DNA of 64,000 bases from NCBI RefSeq assembly GCF_000003815.2, contig NC_049990.1:11881668-11945667 (forward strand). Reading direction: 5' to 3'. Made by a program: the position numbers and the translations under genes. Below the pieces are notes generated by a model. That model was not told the DNA's origin and ran no database searches. It worked only from the letters and a program-made list of their open reading frames with translations. This document shows, in pieces, positions 21,626 to 33,400 of this stretch. Each line of letters begins with the position of its first letter. Position 1 is the stretch's first letter. This DNA comes from Branchiostoma floridae (lineage: Eukaryota; Chordata; Leptocardii; Amphioxiformes; Branchiostomatidae).

Positions 21626-24495
21626 AGCTTGTCTTTGTCATACGATACAATGAAATTTATGTCAAAACAGTCATTAAATGTTCTATTTTGGGGAATATAG
21701 ATTAACAGTATAGAAGAGAAATAGATTACTGAAATCCATTGTGAAAGTCAGGTCGGTTCTTTTGACACAATGTGATCATGAAATCTGTGATTTCTAAAAA
21801 AAAGATTGGAAGATTTAGGGATGGATGCAGGGTTGTAGCCAGCCTGAAATCATTTTCAGTCCCCTTGATTTTGAATGGGAATCCTATCGAGCACCAAAGG
21901 CATGGTGTGACGTTGTGCGTCATTTCTAGGGGGTCTGGGTCCCAGAAAATTTTTAAATCAAGACCCTCTGAAACACTTTTTCCTGCATATTGAGGTGCAA
22001 AATTTGCTCGTAGACTAAGCTGTTCAATGGCATCTGTTTTGGTGAAGAAGAACACATGGGTTTCAGTTTTTTTAGTATCTTTACATATCAATTTGTCTGT
22101 CCCAGGGGACGGAATGGGGAAAACTTTTTTCAGTCCCCAGCTGCAAAATTCCTTCAAAGGACTGAAGGACAGGTGCTGGCTACAACCCTGGATGGATGAA
22201 TATTGAGCTGAAATTTCACCGCTCAGATAAATGTATTAAGTGTTCTTTTTTCATCACTAGAACATCATATTCAATGTTGTCTATTTATCTATAATTTCAG
22301 GGGGTTTTCTAACAATTTGTACTAACAAGGGCTGGTTGTGATTACAGAAAGAAAAGGTGTACATAACGAAAAACAGATTTGGTGAGGTATAAGTCAGGTA
22401 GTAAAGTCAAACAAAGTTATATAAATCATTTATCTATACATAGTTTTGTCAGAAAGCTAACAATTAGTCATATTACTCAAGAGGCTGTATTGAATTCAAA
22501 GAAAAGACACTTGTTTTGGGACTGTAGTAATGTTTTTGGTCCATCATTTCGTTCAAATTACCTAGATGGAATCGTGCCATGTTGTTTGTCCTTTTATAAA
22601 GTACCATCTACATGTAACAATTTAGATTTAATTAGTCTTTGGTATAATGATTATCTCTGCATATATCTATTGCTGTACATTAGAAACAGAGCCTCCTAAT
22701 ATCCTGTGTTGATTAAACCATGAAGCACTCATATCTCATGATCATATTCCTTTTGTCATAAGATTTCAATTCTAGAACCTGCACCATTAAATTACAATTC
22801 TATCATACTTGAATACCCCAGTTACATATTGACATGATTCATCCAACATTAGCATTGATTTTACAACTGCAAGTGGTAAATTCCACCTTTGCTTTCCAGC
22901 TTCTCTTGCTAACCTCCTTTATATATTCTTTACTTTAATTGCCATCAAGTCTCACACAACCATTCTTGGGAGTTTGTTGCTCTCTTCCCTATCTACACTT
23001 TACTCAAAGAAACAACCACTGATTGACAGGCATCAGAAACAGATAATGATACATGTACATGAAATTCTTTATTTCTGCAGATTATAACTTATTTGGGCAG
23101 GGATACCATAGAAAATGTTAAAGATTTTGTTGTACAAATAAAGGTTCAGAAAGCAGAGAACACTGAAAATAGCTACTCGATACTTAAAATTCAGTTTTCC
23201 TTTGTTATTCTGTGAAGATGTAAGTATTAATATAAAAAGATAAGTTGGAATATCACAATATGCATCCTTAGTCTGATTACGTAGTGTTACTTTACAAACT
23301 TATATTGTACATTGTGTGACTTGCAGTGGGCCCTTAGATTACCAGTACTAAATTTAAAATCACAGATATATGGTTTTAATGCTTTTGTACATCTTGATAA
23401 TCAAAACTTCTAGCATGCATTAATTTAGTTTCTACATGTATATTTTTAATATTGATGACAATTTAATAATTTACATTCCTTTAACACATTTAAGCAAATC
23501 AATATATACAGACATACATACATAACAACTGAATCTAAATACAATACATCACACCCTGTATTCTCCTGCTTTAAAAATGTTGACAAATAATATGTTGGAC
23601 ATACCCAATATCATATTTAGTAACATAAATAGTAAAAGGTACAATGTATATGAAGTATCAAGTCTTTTGGAAAGAAGTTTCTTCAAAATTGAATGTTTCA
23701 GAATTTTCATAGTTTCTACTTTTGCAACACTGCTTAAATTGGGTATATATTGTTTAGTTGTTTCTTTAAAAGCTGTGTCATGATATTGCAGGGCCATGTG
23801 CCATATACATGTACTGGTTTTCTACAAGTGTTTTTTACAAAGCTACAAGTTAGATGAATTATTTGCATAATTTATACTGTTAAAAGCATCAGAGCTTAAG
23901 CTGCCTGGTTAGTTTAAGTTAAAAAACATGTCAATGCTTTTTTTTTACAATGCCACTAAAACATACAAATGCAGAAATATCTACAGTCATCATATTTTGT
24001 AAATCACTAAGTGGTCAACAATGTTGGATCATTACTGTTGCTTAAGACAATTCTGTAAACTTGGACAATGGCAACTTTCATGGCTTTTGCCCCAAATACA
24101 GTATGTTTAATTCAATAGCCATGACAGACAGTGTTGGGGACATCTCCTATATGCCATCCTCCTATGCCCGGTCCCCAACAGCACTAGCTGACTGCCAGTT
24201 GGGGCCCTGCTGTCTGGAGGCCCACTAGCGGTTACTGTGAGCGTCGCCACAAACCAGCTGTCAGCTAATCAGAGAATAGGCCTTTCTTGGCCTTTTTGTT
24301 TTCAAAAGGGATCTCGCAAAGGCCTGATGGGGCACTGATTGGCTGAATCCCATATAAGGGTAAGCTCATTAATATTTATAAGCAGGGCGGTCAGTAACTG
24401 ATCTGAGTGCTCCAGACAGCAGAGGTGACCACAAGGAGTTTCGACATGACTGGTCCCTCTCCGTAGGAGAATGCTATATGCACACGTACATGTAT
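21626..24495. other. Convergent region between POLD3 and the chordin-like gene
   Basis: Both 3' UTRs should be here. ATTAAA at 21673-21678 is a candidate POLD3 polyadenylation signal. TTTATT at 23068-23073 reads AATAAA on the minus strand and could end the chordin-like transcript. A hAT MITE occupies 21828-22190. The 24120-24470 segment has promoter-like boxes (see findings). No gene was recognised. Confidence 0.5.
21828..22190. mobile_element. Non-autonomous hAT transposon (363 bp)
   Basis: The ends read CAGGGTTGTAGCCAGC and GCTGGCTACAACCCTG, a 16-bp terminal inverted repeat with the CAG...CTG ends usual in hAT elements. The 8-bp target duplication GATGGATG is perfect (21820-21827 and 22191-22198). 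There is no transposase. The insertion lies about 200 bp past the POLD3 stop codon. Confidence 0.88.
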
Positions 24496-27400
24496 TTAGT
24501 TCTTGCACTTGTTTCTCTTGGAAGTGTCTTTAAGTTTGAGGACTTTGAAGAGGTTGCCTATCCTCTCCTTACAGTTGTTAGTGCACATGTCCTGGAGGTT
24601 AGTCTCACGCCGCTTCAGTTTCCTCACTCGACCTAAATGTTGAAGAAAAACAACAAGATTATGTTTTAAAGAAAACTATACAATATGGCATGTCATAATG
24701 AAGATAACGAGTTATGTTCATTATGCACAATGCTTTACATTTATAGATTATATTTTCTTTGATAGACTCAAAAGTTACATTGGTATAAGCACAGAATAGT
24801 TATAAACAAAAGACAACATACTTAAATAAGAGCTATCCAGAAATATGATAAGATGAGGGGGAAATTCCTTAATATACACATATATATAAGTTAACTACAC
24901 TCAGTATGAGGCAAGAGAACACTAAAAAATCTAAGGATATATCACTTATTGAAGTGAAGTTTTTAACAAGTGTGGATGTCAACTTATCAAAAACATTGAT
25001 ATTCTGGTATATATAATTGTACATATATATCATTGTGTTGAATAGAAACAATTGAATAATACACACTTTCAGCTGTAGCACCAAGCAGTTTATACTGGCC
25101 CTGTTTGTCATTCTTCTGGATTTCTTCAAACTCCTTTGTTGTCAGCCTCACAATCTTAAAGATCCGGATGATTCCTTGAATTTTAAGTAAAAAATCAGAA
25201 GAACACAAATTTAGGCACAATGTTTTTGTACTTATGTATTAAGAGTTATTCAGTGGAGATGCTGCTGCTAAACTGCAACCTAGCATTTAACATATACAGT
25301 AATTCTACAAACAGGTACACATGTATGTCTTTTTCTACTTCATGTTAGCAATGTAAACATTTCTCTGCCTTGTTACCTCACAACCAATGCATATGTAGTG
25401 TCAGAAATGTACATCAGTATGCTAAAGGCTAAATTCCATACAGTTTATCCATGTTGTATAACCCACCTTGTATAACCTCCCACACATGTAGTTCCACCAT
25501 AACCCACCTTGTATAACCTCCCACACATGTAGTTTCACCATTACCCAACTTGTATAACCTCCCACACATGTAGTTCCACCATAACCCACCTTGTATAACC
25601 TCCCACACATGTAGTTCCACCATAACCCACCTTGTATAACCTCCCACACATGTAGTTCCACCATAACCCACCTTGTATAACCTCCCACACATGTAGTTCC
25701 ACCATAACCCACCTTGTATAACCTCCCACACATGTAGTTCCACCATAACCCACCTTGTATAATCTCCCACACATAGTTCCACCATAATCCACCGTGTATA
25801 ACCTCCCACACATGTAGTTCCACCATTACCCACCTTGTATAACCTCCCACACATGTAGTTCCACCATAACCCACCTTGTATAACCTCCCACACATGTAGT
25901 TCCACCATAACCCACCTTGTATAACCTCCCACACATGTAGTTCCACCATAACCCACCTTGTATAACCTCCCACACATGTAGTTCCACCATAACCCACCTT
26001 GTATAACCTCCCACACATGTAGTTCCACCATAACCCACCTTGTATAACCTCCCACACATGTAGTTCCACCATAACCCACCTTGTATAACCTCCCACACAT
26101 GTAGTTCCACCATAACCCACCTTGTATAACCTCCCACACATGTAGTTCCACCATAACCCACCTTGTATAACCTCCCACACATGAAGTTCCACCATCTCCT
26201 GTTTGACGTTCTCCAGTGCGTACTTGTGCGACTGTGTGGCGTGTTCAGGCTGAGGCTGGTACGAGTACACCAGATGCGTTTCTCTTCTCTTCAGGCATGG
26301 TTTCGTCCCTTGTCTCTTCGTGCCCTTCTTGTTGTCTTTTCCACCCGTTTTTGAAGGAATTTCCAAGATGGCTTGTTCCGATGCTTCTCCGTTGAGAATT
26401 ATTGGCCCTTCTGTCGTCATGAGTGTTTCATCGTCACCTTCCTCTATGGAGGTACAGAAAACATTCAGCTTATGATATAACTGTTCATAGCATCATAGCA
26501 TTGGTATAGCAATGTATGTCGTCTTGTAGTGCTAATCTTACTCAGTGACTAAGTCGCTAACAAAGTGTAAAAATTCATATATGCATGTTATAGTAAATGA
26601 TATACAAGTAACAGGGGAGTCATATTAATGATAGTCCATACATAATGTAATACATTGTGCTATGCTATTTCCAAAGAAAATAATTTCAGCACACTATATT
26701 GTGTACGTACATGTAGTTGAACTGTGATGGGAAATAATGAAATTATATGCAAAGGGCTTAATAAGGGAAGACAATAAGAAACCACGAAAAACATAAGGTG
26801 TGCATTTTTAGATTGCATTCTTTCACCCTATGTTGTGTCTGAAGCATATCAAAGGTGAATGGACAAAATATAGGTCTTATTTCAGTTTATAATTAATAAA
26901 AAGAGAAATATTGAAAAGTTGATCTCACCAACACAGGCACTGCAGCATTTGCCTGGTACTTTCCTGGGGTTTGGACAGGGTAAGTCTGAGTCAGGAGGGC
27001 AGGAGACTCTGTTACAGGTGGTCTTACTGTCCTGGAGAGGGGAGGGAGAAAACAAACATTACATGATTTGACCTAATCTCCAAGCAGATCCTACAATGGC
27101 ATAAGATAATATCAAACTGGCCAAGGAGTGTAGTCAGCCAAGAGGTGTCCATTTCCCCGGTAGTGAAACACACTCCTAAGCCAGCTTCGCTCCTCTGCCA
27201 GCTTTTGATACTATCTTATGCTACCATAGGATCTGCTTGGAAATTAGATTGGACCACCAGAAAGCTATTAGTATATGGTCTTCCCTCAGAACATATGCTT
27301 GAAGTAAGAAGGTCCTGGAAGAAGAAGAAGAAAAGACATCATCCTTATGATTAGGCCACTCTAATGTAGTGTCTTGGTTGTTCTCAGATTTACCCTCTTG

Positions 27401-30400
27401 ATTTTGATAAATGTGAGATCTATTCTGCAAACAGATGTTGATAGGGGCATTTTAGAATTTATTTACAATATATACAATCTTCCCAACTTTGTCAAGAGAG
27501 AAGAGCTCACTTCTGCAATCAGTTCACCATCGTCTCCAGAATCTCTCCATACTTCTATGTTTGATCTTCTCTCCAATATCTGCTTGGAGATAACGTTGTA
27601 TAAGAGGAACACTTACAGACGGGAGCACTATGAGAATCTGTGGTTCATATTGTTAGATTTCTTTCTTTAACTTTTCTATTTCAAGTTATTAAACTTTGCT
27701 GTTTTGACACTACACGAAAACTTGAATATTCGGTCGTTTTTGGGGTTGCATATGTCCCGTGAAACCTGGTGTATCCGGGGCATGTGCAGTCATATCCTGT
27801 TATGACAAGCGCGGGTCCTGCATATTACCGCTTATGCCTGCACATCCGGTAATTAGACATGTATGGGGATATGCGGCCCCTGCTCACATCTCGTGTCTTG
27901 AGTAATGCCAAACAAGAGACCATCTTGTGTGTGAATTGATAGACGTAATGATGCTTTGTCATAAGAATAGGTTTGAGTAAGATTGGTAAAGGACATCCGC
28001 TTTACATAAAAGTACTCTCCAAGCGGATGTTTATTGACTTGTCTGGCATTTTCGGTCAACAAAACTCACAAACGCCTGATATAAAGGAATACATTGTTTT
28101 ACAAGAACAAAGAAAGGCCTACGCACGAATGGCGCGTATCATCGTTTTCCAATGAATTGTTATCTAGAACGAACACTAAAAATAACTTTGAGGGCATCGT
28201 ATACCAGCGTTTGGTATTATTATATTCTCAAGCTTCGGTTTTACGTTTTTAGCTAATCAACTAATTTTACTTTTTTTTTAAACTTTTGACACAAAAGAAA
28301 ACATGGCTTACCCACGCTCAATTTTAATATTCGTTTTTTTTTTTTTTTGCTGCGGCAGTTTGTTGCCTAGATTGAACTACACGAAATGGACATTCTAAGT
28401 AAAATCTAACACGTTTGATGATAACATTCTCCACCATTCTATGGTGGGGTAGTCATTTTACGCCCTAAGCTTATCAATGAAACGGCCGCTTCAGTCTAAA
28501 GACCAATGTTGTGCTTTTGAAACAAAAGAAAACATGGCGTATATGATATACCCACGCTCGCATTGGAAGCCTTCATTCGTTTTTATCCTTGTGGATAATG
28601 CTTGTTGCAACAACAATATGTTTGTTACCAGACTGATGTATGAAATCATTGACAATTACAGTAACACATTTTCACCTAGTTCCTTGTGGGTATTGTTTGA
28701 CTGTGAACTGGCCATGTGACAAAAGCTGAATTTAGCTACAGTGGACCTCCCGACCTATTGTGTCTGTCTGTATGCAAATACTCATCAGAACTAGCCACTT
28801 GTATTTCACACGGCATGTAGGTGTTTGAAAATAAGGACCAATCAACACACATGTCAACATTTTCAAATTTTACAGTTGGCATTTCAGAGCTAGACTTCTT
28901 TCTGTGAGGTTGTGCTTTTACGCAACGGATCCCGATAGCTGGATATCTGCATGCACGGCAGACAACGTCAGTGAACACTGAGGGATTTAGAATGATACGA
29001 CCTCGAGACTAAACAACATCTTGCCGCGTGGAATTTGAACTGCCTACGCTGGAAGGATTGGATTCTGCTTGGAGTTTTAAACAACTGTAATTTTATAGCT
29101 AGTATCCAGCCTTACGCACGGGCAGGCGCTGTAGAGTACGGCGGGGTACGACTGACATGCCCGGTTGTGATTTTGCGGACGGTTTGAGACTACGTCACAC
29201 GTCGCCATGTAGGGCTGGCTTAAAAGTTGCTGCCGGAGGCCGTGGTTGGCTCGGGTGATTTCTGCTTCGGCCCCGTGTACAGTGGAGGCTGCCCACCCGT
29301 GTCGCGATGGATCAATGGTTACCACAAATCTTCAAGTTCACGTTTAGAAATTTTGCCGCAGCTGTGCTCCTGACTAACAAAAGTCTGTGCAGAAGACGGG
29401 TGGACAACAGAATGTATGATAGCGGGAATGCAGAACTTCACAAGACGTAAAAGGAGCATCATTCCTAGCACATAATATATGGAGGAAATCGTCAGGACAG
29501 TCTACTGTCCAGAAATACTTTGAAAAAATAAAGAAAATTCATTCACCATTCAGAAAGAATAAAAGCAAAATAAACACACTACAGGGAGGGGGGATCCTAG
29601 GTAGGGCAGGGTAGTAAAACAAAGCTGCTTTCAATGACAAAGGGTGCTCTAGTCGAGGCCTGGGTGAGATAATTAGGTGATAATTAGGTGCTAACAAGGG
29701 TGCATATCCCGAATAGGCAGGCATATGCAGGAAATTTGGGTCGGATGAGCGGACATGGGCGGGACATGCACCGGGATGGCCAGGCACATATGCAGGCATT
29801 ATCGGCCTCCATATGTCCCGCACACTAATAGTTGTGAATCTCCGGGTCATATGCAGGTCCGTCTATACCAAGTGTGCGGACGGCATATACCCGTTATCGG
29901 CCACATATTTTGAATATCTGGGTTTATATGCAGGAGTATTCGACCCAGATATTCGCTTTTTCGTGTAGTGTGAGTGATGGCTGGAAGATGCGTATAACAA
30001 TGCTTGGGCAGCATTACAAGCAAGAATATGATACTTACATTACAGTTACAGATGACGCATTTCATTTGACCAAAAGGGACCAAGTTTGGATGCCACTTCT
30101 CTCCATGGGAGTACGTCTGTCCACTTGATACACAAACTAGAACAACAAAATTACTAAAAGTTATTCATGTAATATATGTAATCTGCATAATATTCAACCC
30201 TCAAGTTTCTTATGTTTCAAATTCAATGTATGAAATGTATTCATGAATGTTCAAAATTTGCAAAGTTCCATTGCGATTTTCTCATTCTTTTCTAAGCAAA
30301 GAACGTCTTACTTCTTCCTATTCTGTTAGTGTTGTTGTTAGCCAAGATGATGTTGACTCGAGTCTGAGAGCCTGCAACGCCTTTCAGTTCCGGTAGAGGG

Positions 30401-33400
30401 TGCTCGAAAGTGGCCTCTGGATCGTTCTGGATCCTCTGCTCCTGCGTGTCGTCGTACTCTTCTACTTCGTACGCCTCTTCGTCTCTGATCGGAGTTTTGG
30501 ACTTTTCTGCAAGAGAGTTGGATGTGATATTTCCAACTAGACGTTGGAAGGAAATATCGTTCGTTACTGTAGAAAGAGGAAAAGAAAGGAGGCGAGGAAG
30601 AAAAGTACCAAAACAAAATTTTAAAATCTTCTGAGCTAAAGATTGTCAAAGATGTGAAAAGGATCGAAACTATGCCTGTGGTATATCAAAGACAAAGAAA
30701 ACATCTCACTTGGACATTGAAGACAGCAGGAGTCGGCTAGTTGAATCGGGTTGGGACATTGTGGCACAGTGCAAGTCTTCAGTGCACAGAAAACGTTCCC
30801 TTCCTGTATTAAAGCAAAGAAATCAGTGAATAAAAGAAACATAAAATCGGTTTAACATAGAATCAAGGAATGACAAGACGTTCACAGCAATAGTTAACAG
30901 TATGCAAGTGTAGACTGACGCATCTTTAGGATGTGAAATAACGCTGCAGTAGTACATTGGAAATTGCAGAAACGCACATACAGAGAAGCTCAAAGCACTA
31001 GTCTCTTCCAGGCTGACTACGCTGACTACTAGTATTATAGGGAGAATAATTTGCCATGGGAGTTTTGCTACCAGAGATGCGGAGAATCATGGACCTAAGC
31101 ACCGGGAAACATGGACCTAAGCACCGGGAAACATGGACCTAAGCACCGGGAAACATGGACCTAAGCACCGGGAAACATGGACCTAAACGTGGACCAATTT
31201 CCCGATTTTTTTTTGCAGACTTCTACGATCCTCGCAGCCCCATAGGAAGGCATGGTGAAGGCTACCAAAGCACCACTTCACTCACTACGATGCATTGTTC
31301 TTACCGAACAAGAACAGTGCACACACTGGCTCTCCGTCTGTAGCATGAAGACTCCGTCGCTACGGAAGCTCTCCCCGTGTTGGTACGTGCGACCCTTGAA
31401 CAAACACTGCTGGCCCTGATACGGTGGCGTGGTCGGAGCGGGCGTAGTTACTTCTGTAGGGGTTTAACATACATGCATATGTTTAGTACGGACATTTGAT
31501 TATCTAAGATATAATACTTTCAAAGTACTACCAACATTTACAGAACCAAAATTTAGTTTCCCCTATCAAAAAAAACCCGTTCTACAATCTATCATATTGT
31601 ACAGTAAAGTTTTGCTTTTACGAAGTACCAGGTAAAGGTGATAAAGCTCGTAATAAACTATGTAAAAATATTATTGAGGACTCTCTGTGTATACAGTATC
31701 TGCATTTTCAATGGCTAAAATGGCCAATAACTATAAGCTTCGAAATACATGATACGACTTAAGATATGCATGTAAGATATCATACTACTTCCATACCTGG
31801 ACACCGTCTGCAGCATTCCCCCGGCAGGTACACGGGGTTATCACAGGTCACTTTAGGACAGTCGTCTGACAGACAGCTGACGGTACCATCCTGGGGGGTG
31901 GGTGATAACAGATAATAACTACATAGTAACAGTACTTAATTTCAATTATCAGGTAGATTGAGACAAGATAGCTCAAGAAAACTAGATAAGATACAATGGA
32001 TGTGTCAGTTTCCTTTCTGGAGATTTGCCATACCCTCTTTACATTTCCGTCTGAATGACAATCTGAAAACAAGTTTAAACAGGTATCGCTATTCCCAACA
32101 TACTTAATTGTCATTAAGGGATTTGGACTGGGTACGTTTTGGATTGTCGACTAGCTTGAGAGTTTTCTTTTTCTTTTACATTAGAAAAAAGATTCCTAAT
32201 TACAACATATTTGATTTTACAACATTATATTTGAATGAATGAGTACAGGTCACGAGAAGACATGTTGAAGAAATACACTTTACAGAATAAAGATAAAACT
32301 AACGTTAGATAAATTCAACTTTTTCTTGCTTTTCAGATATGGTGGAGACAAAAGAATATATATATTTTTTATGATCAATGGTTTGTCTAGTTTCATTAGG
32401 AATATGAATTTTTCTACAGAACAATAGAGGGATGGATTTTGTATACATGCTTATACAATTAATTTTTCTCTTCTCTATACAAACTACATTCTAGTACAAA
32501 ATGACATTCGTTCTCTCTTTTATTTAACTTACATATATTATATATACCAATCGAAATTCCAGTTTTTGTTGGCAAATAAAGCACAAAACTGTACAGAAAC
32601 AACAACAAAAACTGTGATTTACCTCTTTGCAGATGCACGTGATGCAATAGACGTAGCCAATGGGAAGTAAGAACGGGTGCCACGTGTCCCCGGCTACGTA
32701 CTCCTTCCCATCAAACCGACACACCCTCCGGATGACGTCATCTGAGGGCAGACATTAGTGTCAGGGACATTTCGTAAAAACCGCCACATTTTCAAACACA
32801 AAATAATAATTAGTATTGTTTTGTAAACATACCTTTCCTGTGCATCTGTTTTTTGTCATCAACTGCCAACGTACCAAGACATTCTTAAGATTGTCTTGTG
32901 TTTGTCTTGCAATATTCGTCTTAAATAGAAAGGTTGTCGTATATGTAGACAGTCGGTTAGAAATGTCATAGCCTCAAGAATAATCGTGCGAGGATAGTTA
33001 TTGTACTACGTCATATGTAGCTTTGATCGCGTAGAACTTTGTACAATAATGCAATGTGAATAGCTCAAAGTGTTACTTTTGTCTCGTGTCTACACTATAT
33101 AAACTATGTATAAGCTACGAGCTCTTTTACACAGTGAAATACTTTTAACAAGGGCATGATGTTTCTTAAGTTGTGAAAACTAAATTTTCCAGGTGCGCTG
33201 TTTTACGCACGTGGTCATATACGGTAGTTTTAGTACTCAATTCCGTCTGTCTATATAGGATAATCGTAATCTTTCTATGTCTGGTAAATATTTTGCACTT
33301 GTGATGATTCCTACTATAATCGTCACTTATACTAGTTTATACTAGTTTGTATGTCGATACGTACACTAGTTCGTAGGACCTAATGTCACAGGACATAGCC

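Noticed and set aside
25455-26195. CRISPR-like regular repeat array
   Set aside because: Units are contiguous with no unique spacers, and the window is a eukaryotic intron.
25422-26420. A 332-residue repetitive open reading frame taken as a separate gene
   Set aside because: Its first 87 or so residues are the genuine chordin-like exon 9 and the rest is the 41-bp array read through; the unit simply lacks stops in three frames.
28477-28719. Frame inside the CACTA element as a transposase fragment
   Set aside because: No DDE-type or other transposase motif is visible.
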